A DNA stretch of 64,000 bases from Thaumarchaeota archaeon SCGC AAA007-O23 (GCA_000402075.1 ARWO01000002.1:24073-88072); one strand, 5' to 3'; positions 9,420 through 19,340 are shown, counted from the stretch's first letter. Translations and numbers: made by a program. Notes: generated by a model not told the origin, from the sequence alone.

Positions 9420-10487
9420 GTGGACAAGCAAAGTGCGCTTGTTGATCTGTTAAGAAAGCATGGTGCGCAGATTTATGATGATATTGATAATGGCAATTTC
9501 CCAAAATTTACAATTCCTAGCCGTTCAGTAAGCAATATTGTATATGATAAAAAAATCCGACAATACATACTTGGAGCAAACATGGCAGTTAGAAGTTCTA
9601 GAAATACATCTCAACTTCGTTCGTTTACTCAGTTAATGTGGCTGGCATTTTTTGCTAACAGACTAACAGGACAAAAAAAATCTTCTACTCTTCGAGATGT
9701 ATATTACTCATCTCAAGCTTTTGCAGTTGATTTTGAAGATCAGTCTGAATCTGATAACATAATAGTTGACCTTGAAGCTGTACTTGCATCACCAAGAGAA
9801 TCTTTTCATGTATTTCCAGAGGAACGAAGCAGTGTGTTCGGAGATTTAACAATAGAATATACTGTTCCTGGATATGAAGGGAAAAAAACTAATTTGTCTG
9901 ATCATCCTGATGGTTATGCCATAGGTCCAAGTTTAACTTCTTCAGAATTTACAGAAACGAGTGCAGAAGTTGTAATTGCAATTGAGAAAGGTGGTTTGTT
10001 TACTAGATTTGTTGAAGAGCAAGTTGATAAAAAATTCAAAGCAATTATAGTTGACACTGGAGGTCAGGCTCCACGCTCAACTAGAACATTGTTAAAAAGA
10101 CTTCATGACGAATTGAGTCTTCCTGTTGTTATTTTAACTGACGGTGATGTTTATGGTGAACATATTGCAATGGTAATAAAATCAGGTTCTGCTAATGCAG
10201 CACATCTAAGAGGCCTAACTGTTCCAGATGCAAAATGGGTTGGAGTTTGGGCTACTGATATTGAAAAATACAAACTTCCTACCATACCAATGACAGAATC
10301 TGACATAAAGAGATGTCATGATCTACTGAAAGATCCTAGATATCAAGAAGGTATTTGGAAGAAAGAACTTGAAGTATTTTTAAAAATTAAAAGGAAGGCA
10401 GAACTTGAAGCATTCTCAAAGTATGGTCTAACAAATATCACAGACAAATATCTGCCACAGAAACTTGAATTAGCAAAAAGTCTTTAA
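9420..10487 (+). CDS. top6A: DNA topoisomerase VI subunit A (Spo11-like)
   Basis: DNA-cleaving subunit, homologous to Spo11. The catalytic Tyr is in TLRDVYYSSQ (Y95/Y96) of the winged-helix CAP domain. The TOPRIM domain shows the Glu of VVIAIEKGGLF and the metal-binding DGD of TDGDVYGEH. The start is GTG at 9420; no ATG gives a complete protein. It forms the A2B2 enzyme with the adjacent top6B and relaxes or decatenates DNA during replication. Confidence 0.96.
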   Translation: MDKQSALVDLLRKHGAQIYDDIDNGNFPKFTIPSRSVSNIVYDKKIRQYILGANMAVRSSRNTSQLRSFTQLMWLAFFANRLTGQKKSSTLRDVYYSSQAFAVDFEDQSESDNIIVDLEAVLASPRESFHVFPEERSSVFGDLTIEYTVPGYEGKKTNLSDHPDGYAIGPSLTSSEFTETSAEVVIAIEKGGLFTRFVEEQVDKKFKAIIVDTGGQAPRSTRTLLKRLHDELSLPVVILTDGDVYGEHIAMVIKSGSANAAHLRGLTVPDAKWVGVWATDIEKYKLPTIPMTESDIKRCHDLLKDPRYQEGIWKKELEVFLKIKRKAELEAFSKYGLTNITDKYLPQKLELAKSL

Positions 10488-10540
10488 CTTATCCGAAGAG
10501 TTAGGACACTATATAGCACAACAATCGAAAAATATCTGAA

Positions 10541-11596
10541 TCATCCGACAATATCTGTTCTAAGCTGACCACACGCGGCTGATATTTCTGTACCTTTTTC
10601 AATTCGAATTGTACAGTTTACTCCTGCTTCAGATAAAACCCGTTTAAATTCAAAGACCACACTTTTTGATGGTCGTTTAAAATCTCCTGCAGTTGGATTT
10701 ATAGGAATTAAATTTACATGTGATCCATTACCGCGTAATAATTCCGCTAATTCATTCGCAATTTCACGTGAATCATTAACTCCATCCATTAATACATATT
10801 CAAATGTCACACGTCGACCAGTTTTCTTAAAATAATTGTACCCTGCCTCAATAATTTCTTCAACAGAATCTGATGTTGCTGTAGGAACTAACTTTTTACG
10901 TAATTCATTATTTGGCGCATGAAGTGATATCGCAAGACCAATCTGGAGATTTTCTTCAGCTAATTTCTCTATTCCTGCTTTAATTCCAATTGTTGAAATT
11001 GTAATATGCCGTTGACCCAATCCAAATCCTCTTGGGTCTGTTAAAATTTTTACAGCTCTAATCATTTCATCGTAATTAGCCATTGGTTCCCCCATTCCCA
11101 TGAAAACTAAATTTGTAATGTGCTCTTTTCTTTGTTCAATAATTTCTTCAAAATGAATCACCTGTGATATGATATGTTCTGCATTTAGATTTGTTTCAAA
11201 ACCCATCTGTCCTGTTGCACAAAATGTACATCCCATTGCACATCCAATTTGTGTAGAAATACATACTGTTGATCTTGGAAGTCCTCCAACCTTTTCTGAT
11301 TTGTATTGCATGAGAACTGTTTCAACAGATTTATCATTAGTGAGATTAAGTAATACTTTTGTTGTATCTCCATCATCACTTGTAATTTTATGAACTTCTT
11401 TTGCTGAACCTATCGTATATCCTGCATCCACCAATTCTGCAATCATTTCTTTTGGAAGTTGTTTAATGTCTGCAATACTTTTAGGAAATTTGCAATAAAG
11501 AGGCACTAGAATTTGATCAGCTCTATATCTATCATAACCCATATCAATTACCATTTTTTCCATCTCCTCTGGAAGTAACCTATAGAGATCAGTCAT
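10541..11596 (-). CDS. rlmN: RlmN-type radical SAM rRNA methyltransferase
   Basis: Expected to methylate C2 of adenosine in 23S rRNA (A2503 in bacteria), and possibly tRNA. The 351-aa protein has the radical-SAM cysteines C119-x3-C123-x2-C126 (GCAMGCTFC), the SAM-binding GMGEPM motif and the C-terminal methyl-carrier cysteine C342 in AACGQL. All residues needed for the double-methylation mechanism are present. RlmN is mainly bacterial, so an ancient transfer into this lineage is likely. The gene is convergent with top6A. Confidence 0.93.
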   Translation of the reverse strand: MTDLYRLLPEEMEKMVIDMGYDRYRADQILVPLYCKFPKSIADIKQLPKEMIAELVDAGYTIGSAKEVHKITSDDGDTTKVLLNLTNDKSVETVLMQYKSEKVGGLPRSTVCISTQIGCAMGCTFCATGQMGFETNLNAEHIISQVIHFEEIIEQRKEHITNLVFMGMGEPMANYDEMIRAVKILTDPRGFGLGQRHITISTIGIKAGIEKLAEENLQIGLAISLHAPNNELRKKLVPTATSDSVEEIIEAGYNYFKKTGRRVTFEYVLMDGVNDSREIANELAELLRGNGSHVNLIPINPTAGDFKRPSKSVVFEFKRVLSEAGVNCTIRIEKGTEISAACGQLRTDIVG

Positions 11597-11631
11597 ATCG
11601 ACATTACATCTCCTGAAATTGCAAAAAGTCT

Positions 11632-12093
11632 TTAACTTATTCGAAGTGTCAGAACACCATTTCTGTATTTGAAGTCGGCTATCTTCATTTGATTTGAACC
11701 TTCAATTTGAACTTCTTTTGAAAAGCCGCCTGAACCTCTAATGTATAACATTCCATCAATTAGCCTTACCATAATTTTATCGTCAGGACCTGGAACTTCA
11801 GCTACAAAAACAAATTGGTTTTCACCCTTAATAAGATCATAAACCCAATTCTTAGCTTCTGCTTCTCTTGCAGTATATTTTGGCTTGACATTTTTTAGCA
11901 TTTTTTTAAAAACACTGGACCAATAAATTGTTGTAACTGCTGCAATACCAATCAAAATAAAACTTACAAAATTTCCATCCGCTCTTTGTGACATTATGTA
12001 AACAATTCCAATAAAAATTAGTATAACTATTGGGATTGCGAAGTTTAATGATTTTTGATCTGTATATGAAGATGTACTACTAAATTTAGACAA
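11632..12093 (-). CDS. Membrane-anchored Hsp20-like protein, 153 aa
   Basis: Two hydrophobic segments (about residues 17-33 and 40-60) are followed by a soluble domain. Its strands, including FVFVAEVPG, KIMVRLIDGMLYIRG and NGVLTLRIS, look like an alpha-crystallin/CS fold, with the GVLTL(R)I end typical of Hsp20. This suggests a small-heat-shock-like domain attached to the inner face of the membrane. Fold similarity is inferred by eye. It lies 35 nt upstream of rlmN on the same strand. Confidence 0.7.
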   Translation of the reverse strand: MSKFSSTSSYTDQKSLNFAIPIVILIFIGIVYIMSQRADGNFVSFILIGIAAVTTIYWSSVFKKMLKNVKPKYTAREAEAKNWVYDLIKGENQFVFVAEVPGPDDKIMVRLIDGMLYIRGSGGFSKEVQIEGSNQMKIADFKYRNGVLTLRIS

Positions 12094-12180
12094 TGAATGA
12101 GAATCACATCTACCAAATATAAAGTATATTTGGAATTATTAGAGTGCTACTTTAATTAGAATAAATTCTTAGAATCTTGG

Positions 12181-12549
12181 ATGGATTATGAGAAAATTAA
12201 AAATGATCTAATATCTGAGGTTAGGCTCACCAAAAATCAGGCTGAAGTATTTTTACTAGTTACACTGAAGGGAAAAATGTCAGTTAACAAAATTGCAGAA
12301 CTTTCAGATATGACTATTGATGAAGCTAAAGAAACATCTCAAGAACTTGTTGGATTAGGCGGTTTTATTGATATGCCTAAAACTGAATATGAGGCGATGC
12401 ATCCACGGTTCACCGCTGTAAACATGTACAGAAGAATGTGTGAACGAGAAAATATTGATTTTAAAAAAAATTTAGTTGTTGATAATATTGGTATAGCATT
12501 AGAAGATCCATATGATGATGCAAGGACTAAATATAACAAAAAAAAGTGA
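12181..12549 (+). CDS. TrmB-like winged-helix regulator, 122 aa
   Basis: The N-terminal 65 residues read as a winged helix: LTKNQAEVFLLVTLKGKMSVNKIAELSDMTIDEAKETSQELVGLGGF resembles the TrmB/HTH pattern. The rest is short and basic, without the sugar-binding domain of full TrmB proteins. It is probably a DNA-binding regulator of unknown target. The next gene starts 6 nt downstream. Confidence 0.75.
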   Translation: MDYEKIKNDLISEVRLTKNQAEVFLLVTLKGKMSVNKIAELSDMTIDEAKETSQELVGLGGFIDMPKTEYEAMHPRFTAVNMYRRMCERENIDFKKNLVVDNIGIALEDPYDDARTKYNKKK

Positions 12550-12555
12550 AAAAAT

Positions 12556-12987
12556 ATGAGTGAAATACCAACTGAAACTCCAAAAACTCCGGAAATTTAT
12601 CGTTGCTGTGAAAATCCTCAAGTCACTTACCTAGCTCCTGTTAATATCAATATAGATGAGAGGACAATTGGTAGTGTAGATGTTTGGCGATGTGCCAGTT
12701 GTAAAAAAAAATTCTGTGAAGAAAAACAGCTAGGAATAGATTCAATTACTGATATTGTAGGAATGCCAAGAATAGGAGATGATGAAAAATGGGGAGTAAT
12801 TATCAGCAAACTCCAAAAAGGAAAAGACAAGTGGAAACTTGTAAGATTAAAACAAAATGGAATTATTAAATATGAAACAGTTGACGAAAAAATTTTAGAT
12901 CTTAAAATTGAGGATTATAAAATAGTTGACGATTATCATTCCAGCTTTCTAATCGAAGATCACTTAAACAGGGCAGTAGAAATCTAG
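12556..12987 (+). CDS. Hypothetical zinc-ribbon protein, 143 aa
   Basis: Cysteines in RCCENP (near residue 17) and CASCKKKFC (near residue 51) could bind one zinc ion. The rest is a mixed beta-rich domain without a recognised family. It follows the winged-helix gene by 6 nt and is followed after 7 nt by another small gene, so the three form a likely operon. Function unknown. Confidence 0.75.
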   Translation: MSEIPTETPKTPEIYRCCENPQVTYLAPVNINIDERTIGSVDVWRCASCKKKFCEEKQLGIDSITDIVGMPRIGDDEKWGVIISKLQKGKDKWKLVRLKQNGIIKYETVDEKILDLKIEDYKIVDDYHSSFLIEDHLNRAVEI

Positions 12988-12994
12988 ATTTGCG

Positions 12995-13279
12995 TTGAAC
13001 CTAAAAGTACATGTGAATAATGTTGATGGCACCCAGATGGCCGCAAAAATTAATGGAACGTTTGAAATTGATGAAAATTCATTTGAGTTTTTAGCAATAG
13101 CATTTGGTCGTATAGGAGGACAAAATATTGGAGTAAAACTGTCTGAAGAAATGAAAAGCAAACTAAAAACACTAGAATATAATGTTGAGGAAGTTATTGA
13201 TGAATTACAAAAAAACCTTATTTCTGGAAATCTTAGTCTTCCTGATGGTCTAAAGCGTGAATCATTTATCGATGATTAA
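12995..13279 (+). CDS. Hypothetical protein, 94 aa
   Basis: Small acidic protein with no recognised family. The first possible start is TTG at 12995; the only early in-frame ATG would remove 14 residues. The operon position after the zinc-ribbon gene and a codon pattern like its neighbours support coding. The stop overlaps the convergent MTA phosphorylase gene by 4 nt. Confidence 0.65.
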   Translation: MNLKVHVNNVDGTQMAAKINGTFEIDENSFEFLAIAFGRIGGQNIGVKLSEEMKSKLKTLEYNVEEVIDELQKNLISGNLSLPDGLKRESFIDD

Positions 13280-14085
13280 AACTCTGCTTCAGCTAATGCC
13301 TTCTCACAAGAGCATGTTCTTTTTGTAGCAAAATCATCTGGCATCTTATCAATTAATTCTGCGAGGAGTTTTTTTGTGATTTGGACATTTTTAGACAAAG
13401 TATCCATAACTTCTTTTGCAGTTACAGGTTTTTCTGCCCAAACATCATAATCTGTGACCGTAGAAATTGATACGTAACACATTTGCGCTTCCCTTGCAAG
13501 CTGACATTCTGGCACTAATGTCATTCCAATAATATCAGATCCAGTAGATTTGTAGAATCTAGACTCTGCTTTTGTTGAAAATCTTGGTCCTTCAATACAG
13601 GCATACGTACAATCTTCATGCAAGGTTATATCTTGATTATTTGCTGTTTCTGAAACAATTTTTTGAAGTTCTGGGCAAAAAGGATCCGCTACTGAAATAT
13701 GAATAACCTTACCCTCCTTAGAAAACGAATTTTTCCTAGATTTTGTAAAATCAATAAATTGTGTTGGAAGAACAAAGTCACCTGGTTTTATTTCTTCTTT
13801 CAAACTTCCAACAGCTGATGGGGAAATAATTCTTGTAATTCCTAATTCCTTGAAGGCCCAAATATTTGCACAATAATTTATCATATGTGGAGGAATAGAA
13901 TGTTTTTTTCCATGCCTTGGCATGAACGCAATTTTTTCCCCTTTAAATTCTCCTATTGTAATTGTATCAGATGTTTTACCATAAGGTGTTTCAATCGTTA
14001 TTTCTTTGCTGTCCTGCAACAATTCAGAATCATAAATTCCTGTTCCACCAAAAATTCCAATCTCAGCTGTGTTGCTTACCATCAA
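13276..14085 (-). CDS. mtnP: S-methyl-5'-thioadenosine phosphorylase
   Basis: Splits methylthioadenosine with phosphate into adenine and methylthioribose-1-phosphate. The 269-aa protein has the family features [10 protein letters not shown] at the N-terminus, [14 protein letters not shown] (phosphate site) and [18 protein letters not shown] and TDYDVW for base recognition. Its start overlaps the stop of the upstream apt gene by 4 nt, coupling adenine release with adenine reuse. Some archaeal members also accept guanosine or inosine, so specificity is not fixed. Confidence 0.94.
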   Translation of the reverse strand: MMVSNTAEIGIFGGTGIYDSELLQDSKEITIETPYGKTSDTITIGEFKGEKIAFMPRHGKKHSIPPHMINYCANIWAFKELGITRIISPSAVGSLKEEIKPGDFVLPTQFIDFTKSRKNSFSKEGKVIHISVADPFCPELQKIVSETANNQDITLHEDCTYACIEGPRFSTKAESRFYKSTGSDIIGMTLVPECQLAREAQMCYVSISTVTDYDVWAEKPVTAKEVMDTLSKNVQITKKLLAELIDKMPDDFATKRTCSCEKALAEAEF

Positions 14086-14594
14086 TATTGCACCAATGAG
14101 ACAGTTTTGTAGTCGTTTATTTCTTTGATTCCATTCAAGTCAGTCAATTCAATAATAAATGCAAACCCTGCAACTTTTGCGCCCATTCTTTCCACTAGTT
14201 TTGCTGCAGCCTTTGCTGTTCCGCCTGTAGCTAACAAATCATCACAAATTACCACTCTTTCACCTTCATTTAACACATTTTTCTGAATCTCTAACACAGC
14301 TTTACCGTATTCAATTGTATACGAAGTTTTTACAGTTTTTCCCGGCAGTTTACCCTCTTTTCTTAGCATTACCATACCCTTGCTATATTTTTGCGCAAGA
14401 ATAGAAGCAAGAATAAATCCCCTAGACTCAATTCCTACAAACATATCAACATCGTTAGAATGAAATTGTTTTGAAAATTCTTCCACAATAAATGACATTG
14501 CAGAAGCATCACCAAGAATTGGACTAAAATCTCTAAACAAGATACCTTTTTTCGGAAAATTCGGATATTCTGCTATTATTCTCTTCAAATTCAT
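14082..14594 (-). CDS. apt: Adenine phosphoribosyltransferase
   Basis: Converts adenine and PRPP to AMP. The 170-aa form starting [20 protein letters not shown] matches the family N-terminus, so I chose the ATG at 14594 instead of the longer frame to 14639. The PRPP loop is [16 protein letters not shown]. It overlaps the MTA phosphorylase gene by 4 nt, forming an adenine-salvage operon. The TATA box at 14618-14626 would place the transcript start at about the chosen ATG. Confidence 0.95.
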   Translation of the reverse strand: MNLKRIIAEYPNFPKKGILFRDFSPILGDASAMSFIVEEFSKQFHSNDVDMFVGIESRGFILASILAQKYSKGMVMLRKEGKLPGKTVKTSYTIEYGKAVLEIQKNVLNEGERVVICDDLLATGGTAKAAAKLVERMGAKVAGFAFIIELTDLNGIKEINDYKTVSLVQY

Positions 14595-14617
14595 GTTACT
14601 TGTAACAATAAATGAGA

Positions 14618-14626
14618 AATAAAAAC
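14618..14626 (-). promoter_or_regulatory. TATA-box promoter of apt-mtnP
   Basis: Read on the minus strand, TTTTTATTT lies 24-32 nt before the apt ATG at 14594. The spacing fits an archaeal TATA box with a leaderless transcript and supports that start choice. Confidence 0.4.
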
Positions 14627-14644
14627 TATTTTGAACCACTAAGA

Positions 14645-16789
14645 TTATTGTATAAATATTTCAAAGCTAGAGCTGTTTTCATTATCAGATACTATTATGG
14701 TATATGTTCCAGTGTCAAAACCAGCAGGAACTGTCCAAGGAATAAGAAACGTACCTGATGTTAGAGGAGTTGATAACTCCACAGTCATTCCATCTTGACT
14801 AATTATTTGAACCCTAATCCAAATGGCGTCTGATTGTCCTACACCCTTAATGACTATGGTGTCTCCAATGTTAAATTGCGTTTCCTCAATTTGTAATGTT
14901 AAACTCTTCCCTGTTGGAATAGACACGTTAATTTCAACACTATTGGAATCAAGACGATTGTGTGCAGTGACTTTCCACTTACCAAGTGCTCCATCAGGTG
15001 GAATTCCTATATCACCTGTGGAAAAACTACCAGAGTTATCTGAAAAAGTTTCAGTTTTGGCGGATATGTTTCCAGAAGGATCAAGAAGAGTTATCATTAA
15101 TCTAGCATTATTGCCAGTATTCCCAATAACTAAAATTGATTCACCTGGAGAATAATTGGATTTAGTTGAAACTAACGAAATTGCGCCAGATCCTGTATCT
15201 AGACCAATTGAAAATTTAACTGAATCTTGAATGTTTGTTGAAGAAACAACAGCTCTGTATACACCAGAATCAAGACCATCTAAATCTATAGCGTACTTAT
15301 TTTTACCAATGGAACTTGATGTAATAGAATCAGTCATTATGATAATATCATTGGAATCCAAGATTGAAATTGATAAATTGGATGATGTTGGACCAACAAT
15401 GCTTAAGATTGCCTTAGAATTAAGCTCAAAATTTGTTTTCTCCATCAATGTCACAATAACTGATGTTGGATATTTGTCAATACCAAACAAAGCAGCATCT
15501 GACCCATTTTCCTGTTTTATTATTACAGTATAAGTTCCAGAAGAAAATGTGCTATCTATAACAAATTCATAATTCAAACTTCCATCTATATTACTTGTAA
15601 AAACATCATAGTGTACTATTTTTTTATCTTGATTTTTAATCCATATTGTAGTGTTTTTGTTCGGTTCAGCAGTACCAGTTATAGTGACAGTTTCTCCTGC
15701 ATTGTATCTTACTGCAGACGTAGAAATTTGTATTAGATAATCTGATTTTACTGTCAGGCTTTTTGTTGTTTTATCATTATTATTTTTAAAAATTACAAAT
15801 TTTTCTCCCAGATTTTCTGTACGTTCTATCGTTTCCTCAAAAACCCATTCTCCATTCGCATTAGCTGATATTACGCGTGTTTTTTCTAAAACTCTTTCAT
15901 TATTCTCAAACGCAATAATAATTGCACTTTGCGGGTATGCACTGCCTGAAATAGTTAATGTTTCTTCATATCTGATTTCAGCAGGAACGCTATTAACTTC
16001 AAATTCTGAAGTCTTCAAAAACCTGTTTTTTGACTCTTCAATGTTAATACTAGTAGTTTGAATATTATTAGATTCGTCTTTTATAATAAATTCACTTGTC
16101 CCAATATTGTGTGCGTCAGGTATAGAGATTGTAGTTAGAAAGTTTCCTTGCTTATCTGTATTAACTGATTTTAATATAGTACTATCAAGGTACAATTTTA
16201 AATTTTTTTCCGAGTCAAATCCACTTCCAAGCAGTCTTATATCTGAACCAACCCGAATTTTTTCTGGGATGAATTTCTTTGTACCGTAAAGTTCACCGCC
16301 TGCCTCTTTAGCCTGTTCAACCTCCTTACTTTCTTCTTCAATAATGTCAGAGCTTGTTTCAGAAATTACCTGAATTGATATTTTGCCTTTATCAATGTCG
16401 TTATCATTTGGATCCAACACTTTCCAATTTATCGCATTTACTTTTTCATCTGTTACAAGACCAAACTTTACTGATTCACCTGAATTCAGCGTATTTGTTG
16501 CGGTAAATATTAGCAACTTACCGTCAGAATATTTTCCACCACCCCATCCTGGTTCTGACTTAAATGATGTGAATGTTACTTCTCCGCCTGGCCACACTTT
16601 AATTGTCTTTATTTTAGATGTGCTTTCATTTTCAAATTCAATAATTATCGTATTTTCATAACCTTTTGCATTTACGGAAATTACTTCCGCCGCATTTACT
16701 TCTGAGATCGATATTAAAGTGAAAATAGAAAGTACAAGCAATGCTGAGAGGAAAATAGCATTTGTTGAATATTTTCTCATAACATTCAT
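14645..16789 (-). CDS. Exported Ig-like repeat surface protein, 714 aa
   Basis: A signal peptide is clear: MRKYSTNAIF leads into a hydrophobic core and an A-x-A site at VNAAE near residue 34. The mature part is almost all beta-sandwich sequence. Five or six Ig/filamin-like units share pieces such as PGESILVIGNT, AGETVTITGTA and GDTIVIKGVG. There is no C-terminal membrane anchor or catalytic motif. It is probably secreted or attached to the S-layer. A role in adhesion or polymer binding is inference only. Confidence 0.8.
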   Translation of the reverse strand: MNVMRKYSTNAIFLSALLVLSIFTLISISEVNAAEVISVNAKGYENTIIIEFENESTSKIKTIKVWPGGEVTFTSFKSEPGWGGGKYSDGKLLIFTATNTLNSGESVKFGLVTDEKVNAINWKVLDPNDNDIDKGKISIQVISETSSDIIEEESKEVEQAKEAGGELYGTKKFIPEKIRVGSDIRLLGSGFDSEKNLKLYLDSTILKSVNTDKQGNFLTTISIPDAHNIGTSEFIIKDESNNIQTTSINIEESKNRFLKTSEFEVNSVPAEIRYEETLTISGSAYPQSAIIIAFENNERVLEKTRVISANANGEWVFEETIERTENLGEKFVIFKNNNDKTTKSLTVKSDYLIQISTSAVRYNAGETVTITGTAEPNKNTTIWIKNQDKKIVHYDVFTSNIDGSLNYEFVIDSTFSSGTYTVIIKQENGSDAALFGIDKYPTSVIVTLMEKTNFELNSKAILSIVGPTSSNLSISILDSNDIIIMTDSITSSSIGKNKYAIDLDGLDSGVYRAVVSSTNIQDSVKFSIGLDTGSGAISLVSTKSNYSPGESILVIGNTGNNARLMITLLDPSGNISAKTETFSDNSGSFSTGDIGIPPDGALGKWKVTAHNRLDSNSVEINVSIPTGKSLTLQIEETQFNIGDTIVIKGVGQSDAIWIRVQIISQDGMTVELSTPLTSGTFLIPWTVPAGFDTGTYTIIVSDNENSSSFEIFIQ

Positions 16790-16861
16790 CAGTTTTTTGT
16801 CAGCAATTAAACTTTAATTTAGTTTTCATTGAGTATTTTTAACTAGTTTTACTGTTTTTAG

Positions 16862-18940
16862 TTATGGTTCATTTGAAAACTGTTCCTTAGGTGCTGTATT
16901 CTGGTATTGACGAATACGCTCAGCAATTATCCGGTATAACGTACGTGTTCGGTCTCTTGTTTTTTCAGTCAAGAAAGTGGCAGCACCTAAGGCAATTTTG
17001 CTACATATGTATCTGCAAACTTCCTCTTTTTCAAATTCACCCCAATCATCATCACTATGTTCATTCCAAACTGCCTTTAGATTTTCAACAATTCCCTTTT
17101 TTCCATGAATTAGTACTTCTTCTTTGGTAAGATTGGTGAATCCTTCTCTACGCAATTTTATTTCGTAAGTTTGGTTTACTGCGTATAAATAATCTTCAGT
17201 TACCATATAATCTTCTATTGATTGAAGGAGGTTTCCACTACTTTCGAAAAATATAATTTGTGTTTCTGAAAATTTATTATTTTTTAACTGCTCAGCAATT
17301 TGATTTGATTCGTAATCATTGTCAAGTAAAACAAACGTGTTGTATCCATGAGTGTGATAAAAAATTGATAGTGGTAATACTGAATTTTTACTGTAAGCTG
17401 GTACTACATTTAGAGGATTCATTGATATGTTTGGATCTTGAAGAAATTTGTCAAACGCATTAAGATACATTGTATCTGACATTGATTCCACTATAATGAG
17501 AGGACGTGAGTTATAACCTACTTCTCTATCAGTTATTGAACCTACTAATCCCTTTGATAACCCATAGAGAATTGGTGTAAGAGTAGCATCATCTGCTTTC
17601 CAGTAATCATAAAAAATTCTACTTAGATGTTTTTTCCTATCAAGTTCTACAACGAGAAGATTACCAGGTGTATAGTCAAAAATCATGAAAGGTGAATGGG
17701 TGGCGTATAAGACCTGATTTGATCCAGCAAGATTTTTTAACAAATCAGAGATTCCAGCTTGCTGTGTTGGATGTAAGTTTCGTGCTGGCTCATCAAGTAA
17801 TAGAATTGCCTCTTTCAATTCCGCTCTTTGCGTTTCAGCGGCAAAATTTACTATGAATGAGAATGTCCATTTGAAGCCTTCAGCTCTTCTATTTAGCAGA
17901 CCAGTGTTGGTTATAGTTCCATCCTTATGAACATCTGATAGCACTACACTCAAAATATTTCCTGGGTTGAGTCTTAATTCTACGTTAATAGCTTCACCCT
18001 TCCAAGATGGATTTAACCGTTGAGTCAAATTTTTACTTGCAGTGTTTAAAAATTTAATTAACTTTGACGGACTGTTCTTAAGCTCCTCTAGTTTTTCTAT
18101 GTCAAGCTCTGAAAGATAAAGTAAATTTCTTACAGTTTCCGCCCTATCAAACCCTTCAATATATTCAATTCCCGCAGAAGCTTCGTTTTCAGATTCTTTA
18201 ATGTATTCACCCAAGTTGATATTTCCTAGAATTTTCTTATAATCAGAAAAATAAACAAACCGTGGATGTATATTATCTCCAATGAAATTTTTCAAAGCAT
18301 CGGTTTCGGTGTTATCAACCAAAATTTTTTTAACGTTTTTTGTTATATCGGCGTAGACTTTCTCCCATTCAGAGATCACTTGCTGCTCATCAGTTGCCGC
18401 ATCTCGTAGAATGTTGTCAAATTCATCAAGTTCAGCTCGAATAATTTTTTTATCCTTTGGTGTGTCACCTGTAAAAAAATCGACATCTAGTTTTTTACTT
18501 ATATAATTTGGGATGCTTTCAACAAAATTTGATAGTTGTTTTGTGCTATTTTGCCAATGTTCTAGGTTTTTGTCTTCTTCCTTGCTAATCTTATTATCGC
18601 TGAAATCATATTGTATTTCTGGATTTTTGTTGGTTCTAAAAATTTTTAGTTTTGTTATGTGTAAATCAGGAAATTTTTCCTTAACTATTTCTGTTTCGTC
18701 GTGATTCAATTCAAAATCTCCCTCAACAATTCTAAGATCAGATTTGAGACGCTCAGTCATTTCATCACATAAATCAAGTTCAGAGATCATCTCATCTCTA
18801 TTTAACATAGTTAATGCTTGGAGAATTGTAGTTTTGCCACTTTCATTTCTACCAACAAATGCAGCCAAATCACCAACCACAATATCACCTGAATCATGAA
18901 TGCAACGAAATGCTTGAACTCTAAATTTTCTAAGACGCAA
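16862..18940 (-). CDS. OLD-family ATP-dependent nuclease (AAA ATPase plus TOPRIM)
   Basis: 692-aa protein. The N-terminal ABC-type ATPase has Walker A GRNESGKTT (residues 30-38) and Walker B ILLLDEPARNLHP, followed by the switch His in ATHSPF. Long helices lie between these parts. The C-terminal TOPRIM shows Glu in IIVESMSD and the DND of VLLDNDYES. This is the layout of OLD nucleases and of GajA from the Gabija system. No UvrD-like helicase (GajB) or reverse transcriptase lies beside it, so it reads as a stand-alone class 1 OLD. The start is TTG at 18940. Biological role unknown. Confidence 0.88.
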   Translation of the reverse strand: MRLRKFRVQAFRCIHDSGDIVVGDLAAFVGRNESGKTTILQALTMLNRDEMISELDLCDEMTERLKSDLRIVEGDFELNHDETEIVKEKFPDLHITKLKIFRTNKNPEIQYDFSDNKISKEEDKNLEHWQNSTKQLSNFVESIPNYISKKLDVDFFTGDTPKDKKIIRAELDEFDNILRDAATDEQQVISEWEKVYADITKNVKKILVDNTETDALKNFIGDNIHPRFVYFSDYKKILGNINLGEYIKESENEASAGIEYIEGFDRAETVRNLLYLSELDIEKLEELKNSPSKLIKFLNTASKNLTQRLNPSWKGEAINVELRLNPGNILSVVLSDVHKDGTITNTGLLNRRAEGFKWTFSFIVNFAAETQRAELKEAILLLDEPARNLHPTQQAGISDLLKNLAGSNQVLYATHSPFMIFDYTPGNLLVVELDRKKHLSRIFYDYWKADDATLTPILYGLSKGLVGSITDREVGYNSRPLIIVESMSDTMYLNAFDKFLQDPNISMNPLNVVPAYSKNSVLPLSIFYHTHGYNTFVLLDNDYESNQIAEQLKNNKFSETQIIFFESSGNLLQSIEDYMVTEDYLYAVNQTYEIKLRREGFTNLTKEEVLIHGKKGIVENLKAVWNEHSDDDWGEFEKEEVCRYICSKIALGAATFLTEKTRDRTRTLYRIIAERIRQYQNTAPKEQFSNEP

Positions 18941-19208
18941 TTAGTGTCTGTTGACCTGAATGAGATTTAAATTATTAGTCAAAATTAGTTCGACAATTAA
19001 CATTAGGTGAGTTTTATATTGCGTTCAATTTTTTACTTAGATAAGATAGCTATTGGTGATTTTTGATGAAAAATAAAGATAATCTGGACTCTAAAAAAGA
19101 AAAAAAGTAAATAAAATTAAGGAACAATTAGCACGATTACGTGAAAAATTAGTATCTGAAAATAATCCATCAGTTCCCTCAAAGTCTAAATTTAAAAAAA
19201 CTAAAGAT

Positions 19209-19316
19209 AAACCAAAACAACCAAAGAAGGAAGAAATCAAAGTAAAACCAAAACAACCAAAGAAGAAGGAAATCAAAGTAAAACCAAAACAACCAAAGAA
19301 GAAGGAAATCAAAGTA
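19209..19316 (+). repeat. Three 36-bp tandem repeats (KPKQPKKxEIKV)
   Basis: Three units begin at 19209, 19245 and 19281. Units two and three are identical, and unit one differs at one codon (GAA for AAG). They encode Lys/Pro-rich repeats in the TFE-beta extension. Confidence 0.85.
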
Positions 19317-19340
19317 AAACCAAAAGAAGCAAAAAAGGAA

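Noticed and set aside
16862..18940. Gabija defence system
   Set aside because: The GajA-like layout fits, but no UvrD/GajB helicase follows, so only a single OLD-family nuclease is claimed.
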